A DNA stretch of 64,000 nt from Dermatemys mawii (Eukaryota > Chordata > Testudines > Dermatemydidae): positions 951,479 through 1,015,478 of the forward strand of contig ML677344.1 of NCBI GenBank assembly GCA_007922305.1. Direction: 5' to 3'. The first letter of the stretch is position 1. The number at the start of each line of letters is the position of its first letter. Shown one piece after another: positions 53,382-64,000 of this stretch. Below the pieces are notes generated by a model, which had not been told where the DNA came from, ran no database searches, and saw only the letters and a list, made by a program, of their open reading frames with translations. Position numbers and translations under genes: made by a program.

Positions 53382-53935
53382 AAGAAACAGCTTTGGTCAT
53401 TTATCAGGTGACAGTATCATACAACTGTTCACTGAACAAAGAGTTAATAGCTCAAACCCATTGCAAATACTATGTGGAGGACTACTGAAATACCTTCTAA
53501 AGAAAAAGCCTTTATGCTTCCTCCTGTAGAGATTCCAACAATGCTACTGCTGGCTTTCAAAATACATGAATGTCATGGAGGTTTGGTGTGCAATATTTGT
53601 TTTATAATGAAAAGTTTAGGCATAACATTTACACCTCTGTACTCTAGCATACATGTTAGCCCATTCTTTCCCCTCTCATCTTCTTTCAGAGAGGATTTCT
53701 CAGATTAGAGAGGGCCTTAAAATGTAGCGTCTGTCGTCGGGATTTGTTCAGAACCTGAAAAGATCGCAGCGTCTCAGCCCACATTCAATCACTTGTCAGT
53801 AAGTTAAGTCTAGTAGCTCTTCTGTTAATATCTGACTGGGTCTCCTCAGGTTCTGTTTTGTCAGTCTGTAGCTGTATCCAAAGTGGTAATGAGTACTGGG
53901 ATCAAAATAGAAAAAGTATTCGTGGAAATGGAACT
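53382..53935 (+). repeat. 550-bp direct repeat, copy 2
   Basis: Second copy of the repeat at 52026-52580. A small insertion ('tgtggaggactactgaaata') near 53470-53490 is specific to this copy. A (TC)n run follows at 53957-53982. Confidence 0.75.
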
Positions 53936-53984
53936 TCATTTCACACATGAAGGTAGTCTGTTGGTCTCTCTCTCTCTCTCTCAG

Positions 53985-54275
53985 AGCCCTGGTCTACACT
54001 GGAAGGGGGAGGGGGGTGACCGAAGACACACAACTCCAGCCACGAGAATAGCATAGCTGAAATCGACATATCTTAGGTCGACTTACCTCACGGCGCAGGG
54101 TCGCTTCCTCGCTGACTCCGCTTCTGCCTTTCATCTTGGTGGATTACAGGAGTCGAAGACAAAACGATTGGGGATTGATTTATCATCATGTCTACACTAG
54201 ACATGGTAAATCAATCCCTGATAGATCAATCACCCCTCACCGATCTTGCAGATAGTGAAGACATGCCCAGAATGT
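53985..54275. mobile_element. Harbinger-type MITE
   Basis: The left end 'gagccctggtctacact' and the reverse complement of the right end 'ctgggcatgtcttcact' form an inverted terminal repeat of the Harbinger-like 'gtctacact' class. The interior has an inverted pair 'gggattgatttatcatca' and 'tggtaaatcaatccc' around 54170-54225. No protein coding. Confidence 0.6.
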
Positions 54276-55506
54276 GTATGTCCTGTATTCATGAAACTAC
54301 CTGAGAATAGCATTGTGATGGACTAATGGGGGATGAGTCCTGCCATCTGGCGGAGTGATCCTGTAGCACAAGGTACAGAGGCTCATGGTTCAAACTAAAC
54401 CTGGACTAGAAAATGGAGAGGGATCCCCATCCCCCTGGTTTTATCTAGAATGTAGTTATTTCTTTCTTCTGTCTTGTAAGGGCTGATAGTCTTTAATGAC
54501 CAACCTACTTATAGAAGGATGCTTCTGCCCTAGACTCCTGCCTCTGAACATAAGGAGCATGAGTGAAGAGTACAGCAAAAGGCCAAAGCTATAAGGCTAC
54601 AGATGGTTCATACAATCAAAGGTGAGTTAATAGGTGTGTCACAAGATCAGAAAGGGTTATGAAACTAGGAAGCTAATTGACCCAAATTCAACCTTTAAAG
54701 ACATATTAGAGAAGTATATAAATAGTTATTAGGGCCATTCCTTATAAATATCAACATAGCCATGGGAAATGGACTAGAGCTTTGAAAGGCAAACCTGTAC
54801 TTTTAGAGAATTAGAGGTAATATTAATTGTATGTGTTTACTCATATTGTGTTAGATGTTACCAATGTAAACAGATGGTTCCTGTCTATTGTATATCTGTT
54901 GATTCAAAGAGCAAAAGAAAATAGTAACATTTACATTAAATGTGGGTGTAATAACAGCCTTCTCTATACTTTTCTTTGAAGTTTGTAATAAACTACCTAT
55001 GAAGCGCTTAATGGATAATTACCTTATGCTGATGAATGGACGAGTTACCTGTGTATACATAGGAAATAGGTAATTCTACTGCAAAGCAACTATTCTTCAT
55101 TATCATAGCCTGCCAGAGGTCTATAAAAGAATACTTGGGCCCTGATCCTATCATCTCAGATCTGCTTAAGCTTCATCAGAGGAAGCTCAAGTGAGAAGAT
55201 GAGGTCCCCAGTTCCCTACTGGAGCACCCTGATATTGGACATTAGACTGCAACCTGTGGACTATTTCTGAAAGGAATTTTTGTAACTCTAAAGCTCACCA
55301 TCTCTACCGTGAAACTGTCTTAAGAATTCTATTCATATCTCTATGTACGGTGATGTCCAGTTACTGCAGGGTGGAGGGAAGTGTTGGGTCATTAACCATG
55401 GGTGCCTTCTATCTGCAGGCAGGCTCCTTGTCAGGCTGCAGCAGCTCCCGTCCCAACTCTGGAGAAGAGGGAACTCACATGGGGGAACTGGGTAGGAGGT
55501 GGAGAT
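54276..55506. other. AT-rich spacer, possible LTR remnant
   Basis: A TGTGATGG start at 54314, a TATA-like 'tctataaaaga' at 55121-55131 and an R-like region ('ctgatcctatcatctcagat') suggest an old retroviral LTR on the plus strand, but an AATAAA precedes the TATA box and the right end is not defined. No gene. Confidence 0.3.
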
Positions 55507-56208
55507 TGTGATGGGATGTACCCCGGGGGTGATGCCTGGAAGCTGTTAGAACTGCTGTGCCCCCAAACCATTCAGCTGGGTTGGCCTCTCCCCCTGCTCT
55601 GCTGGTGACATACAGCCAGCCCCTCCGGGCCCTGTTATCACTCAACACGACAGCAGGTGGCACCACACACCCAACTAAGTTACCTGAGTTTTTTACCTAA
55701 GCCACTCATAGACCAACAATGGAGGCATCTGCCAATTTCCCACCTCCCCAGCCTGGCAGTCCCACTGGAGTATAAACCCAGAATTAGACCGTCTTGCACT
55801 GCACAGAGATGCATACAGTGTAAACTCATTAAATAGGCTGCTTCCCCATCGCTGGAGGGAACATATTCACCACCCTTTGTTAACAGAGCTAAGATTCCCA
55901 AACTCTTCACTCAAAAACACACTGATAAAGATAAAACATAAATCAGGTTTATTAACTAGCTACTTCATTGGCATTCCTGAAAGGCTGGTTTTGCGTGTTT
56001 GCAGACTCACATCACACTTTGGTAACTCACACGTAGCAAGATTTCATAACTTCACATACAATGATAGCACATACAACCCAAGGGGATATCAATGTTTAGC
56101 AGATCAAGACTCTTAGAATGATACCTCACAGGGCATACTTTGTTCAAAACATACCATAATTACATCACCATGGTGAATATAACGTGCTTCGGAGTGCAGA
56201 GTGTCACA
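55507..56208. mobile_element. solo LTR, family B, in duplication copy 2
   Basis: Bounded by TGTGATGGGATG and GTGTCACA, about 702 bases. It lacks roughly 730 bases found in the copy 1 LTR between the 'caggtttattaact' and 'aaggctggttttg' blocks, so it has probably suffered an internal deletion. The left boundary of the segmental duplication coincides with or lies inside this LTR. Confidence 0.7.
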
Positions 56209-56553
56209 GGGATGATCCAGAGAGTGACAGAGATTGGAGAGGAGAGGAGCGAGTGAGGGCCGAGACCTTGAGGGGAAGAGGCAGAGCAGGGGTTGAACCT
56301 GGGGGAAGAGGCAGGGCAGAGGGGTGGGGCCTCAGGCTTCCAGTTACCAGCAATTAAAAAAGTGGCAACCTAATGAGCTGTACATAGATGGATTCCCCAC
56401 TTTGTTCAGCTGAAACAGCACAGTAAATTCAGGAAAGGATTTAATGTCTCTTTGACTGGCCAGTCACAGATTCAGGGAAGAGGGCCCAGAACCATGTCAC
56501 CAGCCAGTTCTGCATAGAGCTCAGTGTGAGAGCCAGAGCACTAGGAGAAACCT
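56209..56553. other. spacer between LTR and OR52-like copy 2
   Basis: Matches 31665-32004 of copy 1, including the purine-rich block and the 'gggcccagaaccatgtcacc' phrase. It is the 3' side of the minus-strand receptor. No other gene. Confidence 0.5.
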
Positions 56554-57501
56554 TTAGCTCTTTTTACGAGTAAAGAGCTGGAGCAGCCTATCCCGGATCT
56601 GTTGGGTCCTCACCCCATAGATGATGGGATTTAGCGGGGGGGGTACCAGCAGGTACATGTTGGCCATGAGAACATTCAAATGCAGGGCCACATTGTGCCC
56701 AAACCGTTGTGTAAGTGCGGCGAAGAGATGTGGGATGTAAGAGCCTAAGATGACACAGAGGTGGGAGCCGCAGGTCCCAAAAGTCTTGAGCCGGGCGTCC
56801 TTTGTTGGGAGGCTGAAGATGGCCCTGAGGATCTGGGTATAGGACACGGCAATAAAGAACACATCCAGAACAATCACCAATAACGCCACAGAGAGGCTGT
56901 AGTAACTACTGAGGCGGATATCGGAGCAAGCCAGCTTCACCACTGCCATGTGCTCGCAGTACGTGTTTGGAATGATGTTGGTTCTGCAATATGGCCACCT
57001 CTTCGCCAGGAAGGGGTAGGGCAGTATGAGCATGACGCCACGCAGCACCAGAGCCAGGCCAATTTTGGCCACCACGGGGTTTGTCAGGATTGTGGAATAT
57101 CTCAGGGGATCACAGATGGCCACATAGCGATCAAAGGCCATGGCCACGAGGATCCCAGACTCCATTGCTGAGAAGCTGAGAATGAAGTACATCTGGGTGA
57201 GGCAGGCACTGAAATTGATCTCCCTGGAATTGAACCAGAAGATGCTCAGTATTTTGGGCAGGGTGGATGTAGACATGACCAGGTCGGTGATGGCCAGCAT
57301 GCAGAGGAAATAGTACATGGGCCCATGGAGGCTCGGCTCTGTCTTTACAATGAACAGGATGGCGAAGTTCCCCAAGATGGCTATGGCATAGCTAATGCAG
57401 AAGGGGATGGAGATCCAGACATGGGCTGCCTCCAGGCCAGGAATGCCCATCAAGATGAAGGTGGAGGGGTTGGTGAAGTCGGTTGAGTTGGAATCTGACA
57501 T
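56554..57501 (-). CDS. class I olfactory receptor, OR52-like (copy 2)
   Basis: An intact 315-residue seven-transmembrane odorant receptor from MSDSNSTDF (NST sequon) to the stop. An in-frame ATG lies 16 codons upstream at 57549; the inner one fits the family better. Motifs: GNFAILFIV (TM1), PMYYFLCMLAITDLVMS (TM2), MAFDRYVAICDPLRYS (TM3 end), YCEHMAVVKLACSD (second extracellular loop), GTCGSHLCVILG (TM6) and a normal PPPLNPIIYGVRT (TM7). Nearly all positions agree with the copy at 32005-32952, which differs in carrying Lys for the TM7 Asn. The OR52 group is the best fit. It is a tandem duplicate produced by the segmental duplication. Confidence 0.93.
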   Translation of the reverse strand: MSDSNSTDFTNPSTFILMGIPGLEAAHVWISIPFCISYAIAILGNFAILFIVKTEPSLHGPMYYFLCMLAITDLVMSTSTLPKILSIFWFNSREINFSACLTQMYFILSFSAMESGILVAMAFDRYVAICDPLRYSTILTNPVVAKIGLALVLRGVMLILPYPFLAKRWPYCRTNIIPNTYCEHMAVVKLACSDIRLSSYYSLSVALLVIVLDVFFIAVSYTQILRAIFSLPTKDARLKTFGTCGSHLCVILGSYIPHLFAALTQRFGHNVALHLNVLMANMYLLVPPPLNPIIYGVRTQQIRDRLLQLFTRKKS

Positions 57502-57615
57502 GGAGTAAGGGAGATGTCCAATGCTGAGGCACGACAGTGTCTCCTGCATCTACCATACATTCCCTCTACTTCCTTTATGTGCCCAGGGTCTAGGGAGATG
57601 GTCGCTGTACAAATG

Positions 57616-57636
57616 CCTGGAAGGAGAGACAATGTT
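57616..57636 (-). promoter_or_regulatory. splice acceptor upstream of OR52-like copy 2
   Basis: On the minus strand TTGTCTCTCCTTCCAG precedes GCATTTGTAC, at the same place as the acceptor of copy 1. Its conservation between copies supports a spliced 5' UTR. Confidence 0.6.
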
Positions 57637-58399
57637 AATATGAGACATTACATGGAGAACTGGAGGCTCGTCTTATGGATGAAACAGATTCGTTGCTCTT
57701 CACCCATTGAAAAATGATATTTTCATTATTTAGAGAAATTATTTAGGAACAGCTGACCCTACTAATGCCAATTCCATATTTTATGGTGCTCCCTGCATTA
57801 ATAATTCTTGCACTTCATGGTGTGGGTAACCTTAATAGGCACCAGCAGGAAGCATGAGTGGATACTGGTTATCCCTCATCGTTCCTTAGGCCTTGTCTAC
57901 ACTGCCTAGTTTTTTCTCCAAAAGGCAGCATTTTGTGAAGAAATAGTGGAGTTGTAAACACTACAATGTCAATTTTGATGACAGAACACCTCAGTTTCAG
58001 TGATGTAATAAAGTCACCTTGATGAGAGTTGTAAGGCTTCTTTCGCAAATGTTTTGATGCCAAAGTGCCAGTGTAGACACTGTGCTTGATTTTATCACTG
58101 TAATTGACCTCTGGAAGGCAGCCCACAATGCCCATCCTAACCACTCTGGTCATTAGTTTCAACTCGGCTGCCCTGCATCCAGGTAAATACTTTCTCTTCC
58201 TCGCCCTTTAAAGTCCTGGGAATTTTGAAATTCCTCTTCCTGTTTGCTTGGCGTGGAGCGTTCACATCACACCTTCCCACCTGGACATGGTGGCTCCCCG
58301 CAGAAAATGATGTCCCGTTTCGACCACCGGGGATCTGCTGGAGAGAAGGCTATGGGGGCCTAGCTGTGGGAGTTTCAATACGTATGGGAAGACTTCTTG

Positions 58400-58805
58400 C
58401 AGCTTGCAGAAAAAACGCTATGATTGGGACATGATGCAGTGCAGAGCAAAGGTGAAGGAGCTGAGGCATGTGTACCAGAAGGCACAGGTGGCAAATGGTC
58501 ACTCTGGTGCTGTGACCCAGACCTGCCATTTTCGTTAGGAGTTGGACCCCAATTCCACTGCCAAGAGCCCTGTGGATACTTTGGTGGGGCAGGAGCCAAA
58601 GGAAACTGGACCTAACCCAAAGGAGGAAGTCATTGATGAAGAGATGGAGGAATCAGAAGATGTGGAGCCCATGCTGGGGTTGCCCAGGCCTGGGACCAGT
58701 CAGGAGCTGTGCTCCACTCTGGAGGTGTCCAGCCAGTCTCAGCAGTCACAATCAGGTGAGGCAGAAGCAGAAGAGGAGACCCCGGTAAATGATTTTGCTT
58801 TGTGA
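58400..58805 (+). pseudogene. Harbinger accessory (Myb/SANT-like) protein, N-terminal part
   Basis: In broken frames the plus strand reads SAKVKELRHVYQKAQVANGH and then, from 58542, ELDPNSTAKSPVDTL and the acidic EEVIDEEMEESEDVEP. That is the end of the trihelix or Myb-like DNA-binding domain and the acidic linker of the second Harbinger protein, which brings transposase to the element ends. Stops before 58542 break the domain. The final 88 codons are open to 58805. Confidence 0.6.
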
Positions 58806-59465
58806 CTTGCAGAGGTGGGTTAAGGGCAGAGAAATGTACTAGGCTGCGCTGTTTCTGTGTGCTGGGAATTTCCCCGTGCAGACAGGCAGTATAGCAGAAC
58901 AGGTTGTTGATGCACACCAAGATTTCACAGGAATCCTCCAGAGAACTCTCTAGGAAACTTTTCTGCAGGTACTCTGCAATCCTCTGCTGCAGGTTCCTTT
59001 GAAAAGCTGCTTTTTTCCTTTCCCCTTTGAGGGACACTTCCTTGCGCCATTCTGCAATTACTTGGGCAAAGACAAAGCAGCATACAGGTGAGCAGCATAG
59101 GGACTGGGGCAGAAACTGCATGTGTGTAGTATATGCACCCTTGCTTCCATGCTTAGCATCAGGAGAGAGATATCTGCCATAGTGACTCCTGCCTGTGGAC
59201 CCCCGCCATTATGCATTACAATTCCAAGTATAGCAACAAACATTACTCTTTCTCATTTTAAAATTGTTGACACAAAGTCTCCCTGATTCAAATTGTGCCC
59301 CATTGTGCCCTTCTAATAGCCTTGGTCTCTGGCTGCTCAAAACCAGCATTCAAGTGTTCTGCGCAGCAGAGCACCCCAGAGCAAAATATTATGCAATGTG
59401 CAACACATGGCTACAACCATGTGAATATTTTCCTCACTGAGGTCTAACATGTCATAAAGGCATCA

Positions 59466-60250
59466 TCAGTATGCCTTTAATCTGCCAAATGCACATTCCA
59501 TGGTCATCCTGCTTCTACTCAGCCTATTGTTGAAATTCTCCTTGGTACTATCCAGGTTTCTCATGTATGGCTTCATGAGCCATGGCATTAAGGGGTATAC
59601 CAGGTCTCCCAGGATCACTATGGATATTTTGACATCTCCTACAGGAGTCTTCTGGTCTGGGAAGAAAGTCCCCACTTTCAGCTTTCTTTAAAGGCTGGTG
59701 TTCCTAAAGGTTCATGTGTCATGCACTCTTCCGGACCACAGCATTGATGTCAATACCCGTGGTGATCCACGAGTGTGTGCAACTCTGTGGAGAAGTAACT
59801 CTTCCAATTGATATATTCCATGACAAGGCATCCAGTGCCAAAATTGGAATATGTGTACTATCAATCGCCCCTCTGAAGTTGGGCAAAACCATTTCTGAAA
59901 TGCCATCCACAATGTCACGCATGTTGCCAAGAGTCACAGTCTTGCGCAGCAGGATGTGATTAATGGTCCCGCACACTTGCATTAACTCAGCCCCAACAGC
60001 TGACTTCCCAACTTCAAACTGATTTGAGGCCAATCAGTAGTAGTCTGGAGTTGCCAGTTTCCTACTGCGAACATCACATGCTTCTCCACCGAGAGCGCAG
60101 CTCTCATTTGGGTATCCTTGCACAGCAGGGCTGGGGTGAGTGCAGTACACTGTTCCAGGAAGATGGCTTTTCACATCCAAAATTCTTCTTGTCATCCCAG
60201 ACCTGCATAACGATATGATTCCATCACTCAGTGCTAGCTTCCCAAGCCCA
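59466..60250 (-). pseudogene. Harbinger transposase, broken (copy 2)
   Basis: The minus strand shows FEVGKSAVGAELMQVCGTIN and GISEMVLPNFRGAIDSTHIP (59719-60033), matching the region that carries the first catalytic Asp of PIF/Harbinger transposases, though the usual Gly after Asp is Ser. A separate frame at 59466-59675 reads SIVILGDLVYPLMPWLMKPY and MTMECAFGRLKAY, the C-terminal block with the second Asp and the conserved Glu-Cys-Ala-Phe-Gly-Arg. The blocks are in different frames, so the gene is dead. N-terminal sequence is decayed. Confidence 0.8.
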
Positions 60251-60798
60251 AAGGCATCGTTCCACCATGCTCAGATGTTCTGTGAATGCCAGAAAAAATC
60301 TAATGCTGCTGCTATCCACGTCAGACACCACATCAAGCAACTGTGACTCCTGTTGCCTTTGCAACTTCAAGATTGATTCCATTGCCATTCATGATGGCCT
60401 ATGGAGACCTAGCAGAGCAGTGTGGGATCCATTTCTGCAGATAGAGGTGGTGGACTGAACAGAAGGGGTGTTGAAAAATGCTGGAAACTGGAGATGGAAG
60501 CACATGGAATGCTAGGATGGAAAGCAAGGCATCATGGGACATTGAGCCCAGAGCCATGATGTGCTGCAATCTACTCTGCCTTCCCACAACATCTATTGGC
60601 ACAAGATAGAGAGCTGAACTTTGGGATAGCTACCCATAGTGCATTGCTCTCACTCTTGCTGCGACTGGCCCATGTGTGGATGTGCTATGCCGAAAGAGAA
60701 AGACAGTGTGATTGTGTAGCAAAGATTTTCTTTAAAGGCTCTTTGATCATTGACCAAACGTCCAGCGAAAAAAATCTGCCAGTGTACACATAGCCTTA

Positions 60799-63700
60799 AT
60801 GCAATGAAATGCTGGCTACAGAGCCATGTGGTGGGGAATTTGCCAAGACACGTGCTGGGGGAAACATCCCAACTAGAACACGCCTCAGGGATAAGTCTTG
60901 GGCATCATTGGGAGCAGCTCCATGGAAACACCTGCTCATTTGCAGTAGTGGTCACAACAAAGACAATGTTTGAATGCCTAAGGAATGGGATGGAGAATAT
61001 CCTGCTCTGCAGATGAGCTCAGTTGTGGTCACCTATAAAGGATCTAGCAGATAGAAAGGGGATTTTCCAGACAGGCTATTAGAAGGCGGGAGGAGGCTGG
61101 CTTATGCGGATAGACTGAAAAGTCTGGGACTGTTTAGTTTAAAGAAGAGATAAATAAGGGGGCATAGGATAGAGGAGAACAAAATAAAAGAATGGAACTG
61201 ATTACATTGAAATGGGCAAACAGAAAACAGCTCCCAACCAACAATAGCTGTCGACAGATACCCTTCAAAAGGGCTAATTCCCAAAAGCTGTGGCAAATTA
61301 TAAGCAAAACTGATTGGGAAGAAAAATGTAGACAGAAAAATGGGAATGCAAATTGGGAGTTCTTTAAGAAGAGTTTATGAAATAGCTTAAAAGCCACTCT
61401 TCCACAATCAAGAAAGTGGAGAACTTTGGTTAAAAACCCAGTTCAGTAGAAAAGTGAAGGCAGGAATTGAGGGTGAAAAAGCAACATATAACAAATGGGA
61501 AAAAAGGGGAAATAGATAGCAAGCAACACAAACTGGAAGTTACAAAAATTGATATGGGACTTTACAGACATCGGGGGAATCCATGCTTTGCAGGGCTAAG
61601 GATAAGAAAAAGAAGGTATTAAGTATACTAAGAACAAAGGAAATACTAGACAAAGTATAGGTCAATTCCTGGAGGGAGTAAGGAAACTTGTTAATGTTGC
61701 AGAAAAGGTAGATATGTTCAAGAATATTTTTGTTCTGCATGTGGAAACAAGCAGTATGAGGTACTAATATTACAGGCGGTGATGAAACACTGTCCATTCC
61801 ATTAGCAGGCAAGGAGGATGTTAAACAGCATCTACAGTAGAATGTCAGAGTTACAAACGTCAGAGTTATGAACTGACCGACTGACCACCCATCTCATTCG
61901 GAACCAGAAGTAGGCAGTCAGGCAGCAGCAGACCCCTTCCTCCTCAAAGGCAAATACAAGACAATTCTGAGTTAAATGTAAACTATTAAAAAAAAAGGGA
62001 AAGTCTAAAACAAGATTTGACAAGATGAGGAAACAATGGAAAAGGTGATATTGGAGTAGTTAAAAAAAAGTCTAGGAGTTTTATTAGTGTCAGTCAACAA
62101 CATGGTTTATAGAAAACAGATCATGTCAAATAAATTCAGTTTCATCCTTTCATGAGAGTACATATGGTTGATTAAGTGAACCAAGCAGCTGCAACCGACT
62201 TCAACTTCTCTGAGGCGTTTGATTTAGCAGGGGAAAACATTCAGTTAAAAAAATTTAAAGTATACAATATCCGTAGAGCACATGTTAAATGGAGTAAAAT
62301 CTGACTAACTGACAGATCTCAGAAAGCAGTTGTCAATGGGCCATTGTCAGCAAAAGGGGGTGTTTCTAGTGGCGTTCTGCAGGGATCAGTTCTAGGCCAG
62401 ATGCTATTCAGTATTTTCATCAATGACCTGGAAGCAAATAGAAAATCAATGCAGGTAAAATTTGCTGACAACCCAAAGACTGGAAGAGTGGTTACAATGA
62501 GGCAGCCAGGGGAGGCATATTGATTGATCTGGGTGCATTTGTTGAGCAGAGCCCATGCAAAAAAATGTTTTAATATGGTCAAATGCAAAGTGATCCCCTC
62601 GGAACAGGGAATTCAAGCTCCGCCTCCAGGTTAGGGCACTGTATTATGGGACGCAGGAACCCTGAAAAGGATTTTGGGGTCATTGTGGACAACGAATGCA
62701 TCGTGAGCTTCCAGTGCTGAAAAAAAACACTGAAATGTTTGGAGACTGGAAAAAATGTCTGACAGAGGGACAGATTTAAAGAGCTTCATTTTATTTATCT
62801 TATCAAAAAGACAATCAAGCAGAGACTTCCATTGGGAGAAAACCATGGGTACTAATGGGCTCTGTAATCTAGTTTAGAAAGGAAGAGAAAAACCCAATGG
62901 CTGGAAGCTGAAGCCAGACAGATTCCAATCAAAATTAGTGGCCAAATGATTAGCACTGAGGGTGATTAACCATGGGGACAAACTGCAAAGGGAAGTGATG
63001 GATTCTCCAGCTCCCCATATCTGCAGATCCCGACTGGATGGTTTTCCTGAAGGTGTTCTTGAGGGCTTGCTATACTGTAAACACTACAGCAGCACTGCAA
63101 AGCTTTTAAATGTAGACACTACTTATAGTGACACTGGGAGTTCTCTTGTCAATGTAGGTAATTCACCTCCCCGACAGATGGTAGCGAGGTTGATAGAAGA
63201 ATTGTTCTGTCGACCTCATGCTGTCTACACTAGTGTTAGGTTGATATAGCTACATCTCTCAAAAAAAGCTAATGCAATTTTGGGTTTCATTAACGGAAGC
63301 ATGCAAGTCTTGATGGGTGTTAGTGCCATTCTACTCAGTACTGGTCTCAACTGGAGCACTGTATAAAAGGATGTAGAGAAGCTGGAAAGGATCCAGAAAT
63401 GAGCAACAAAGATGATCCAAGGGATGGAATGCAAACCATATGAGCAAAGGCTGCAGGAACTGGGGGCAGAGCAAAGAGGGCCATTTTGGCCAGTGATATT
63501 GAAGCAAAGATATCCCCTCTGGTAAGGGTCCCAACGTGTTTAATGGCTGAAAGGACCACAGACCTATTCTCTATCCCATCACGCCCACATTGCACTAGGT
63601 TTGCCGAGCAGGTGAGCTCCTCAGCAAGAAATGGGTACCTGTGAATTCGGAGACAGATGTGTCTTTCCTGGGAATCACCATCAGGCAGCCGTTTCCCACA

Positions 63701-64000
63701 CCTCTCTCACCCCAGCACCTGCAGCAGCATCCCACGCTGAGAACAGATACAGGGGTGTGCACTGTTTATAATATAGCTGTGTGCAATCCCTCGGGGGTTT
63801 ACTCAGCCTCTGGTGGAGAAGCGGCACCTGAATGAAAACAGGCTGGAGAACAGAGACATTTTAGTCAATGTCTCTCTTTCAGTGTCTGTGGCTTCTGTAT
63901 TCTATATCCAGCTTGAGGAGTAAACAATAATTAAGGGACCTTCCCAAAGGGAGATGAGAACTCTTGGGCTCTCCGCTGAGTCAGAGAGGAATTGGCTGCT
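60799..64000 (+). repeat. decayed LINE and flanks, copy 2
   Basis: Collinear with 36175-40785 minus its inserts. 62378-62500 gives QGSVLGQMLFSIFINDLEAN and then a KFADNPKTGR block, a LINE RT with the usual Asp-Asp replaced, on the plus strand. 62870-63010 is the LINE 3' region. 63060-63290 includes Harbinger-MITE-like 'ctgtctacactagtgttagg'. 63500-64000 matches 40290-40785. No host gene is visible. Confidence 0.6.

Larger units (their letters stand above)
57889..60795. mobile_element. PIF/Harbinger DNA transposon, duplication copy 2
   Basis: Flanked by TTA at 57886-57888 and 60796-60798, the 3-bp target duplication. The left end is GGCCTTGTCTACACTGCC and the reverse complement of the right end is GGCTATGTGTACACTGGC. 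It holds the N-terminal part of the Myb/SANT-like gene on the plus strand and a broken transposase on the minus strand. About 58115-59196 is absent from copy 1, which instead has 33730-34535. Confidence 0.9.
55507..64000. repeat. segmental duplication, copy 2 (runs off window)
   Basis: Second copy of the unit at 30254-40785, same orientation and order. It is still matching copy 1 at the last base of the window ('gagaggaattggctgct' vs 'aaaggaattggctgct' at 40768). It lacks the CR1 at 37846-39180, the hAT MITE at 39301-39753 and the Penelope foldback at 33463-33650. Confidence 0.9.

Overview
This is vertebrate nuclear DNA, most likely from a turtle or a closely related sauropsid. The evidence is a spliced vertebrate receptor gene with GT-AG introns, single-coding-exon class I olfactory receptors, and a repeat set typical of turtle genomes: CR1/L3-type LINEs, MIR-like SINEs, PIF/Harbinger and hAT DNA elements, solo LTRs, an inverted Penelope-like element and a Gmr1-like Ty3/gypsy pol. 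The species cannot be fixed from the sequence alone. There are four host protein genes. All other long open frames are transposon-derived or chance.

Layout. 1-9770 is intergenic and made of old LINE fragments on both strands, one of them split by a solo LTR (7381-8566). 9771-13517 is a young Penelope-like retroelement (PLE) with 1.13-kb inverted arms, an open RT plus GIY-YIG frame, hammerhead-like motifs and a target-site duplication. 13755-14660 is another LINE fragment. 16130-29345 (+) is a complete five-exon gene for a nicotinic acetylcholine receptor alpha-10 subunit (CHRNA10; exons join to 1530 nt, 509 residues). Its 7.9-kb intron 1 holds a solo LTR, SINEs and an internal duplication. 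30254-40785 and 55507-64000 are two copies of a segmental duplication, the second running off the window. Each copy carries an LTR, a minus-strand OR52-like receptor, a Harbinger element and a decayed LINE, in the same order. Between them lie an OR51-like receptor (45223-46158, +), LINE and LTR fragments, a rearranged Gmr1-like retrotransposon with a 3' LTR (46880-49719) and a local 550-bp repeat pair.

Biology. In mammals CHRNA10 sits on the same chromosome arm as the class I (OR51/OR52) olfactory receptor cluster, so finding both here fits a conserved block. CHRNA10 acts with CHRNA9 in the hair-cell efferent synapse. The receptors are ordinary chemosensory GPCRs expanding by tandem duplication. 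The duplication gives a relative clock: three or four transposon insertions (a CR1, a hAT MITE, a Penelope foldback, perhaps a second CR1) are in copy 1 but not copy 2, so they are younger than the duplication, while the Harbinger element is older.

Most notable: the PLE with a scrambled snap-back junction between its arms; a gypsy pol in integrase-RT-RNaseH order; empty-site evidence dating insertions; different parts of a duplicated Harbinger lost in each copy; and an Asn-to-Lys change in the NPxxY motif of one of the two sister receptors. I saw no wholly new gene system.
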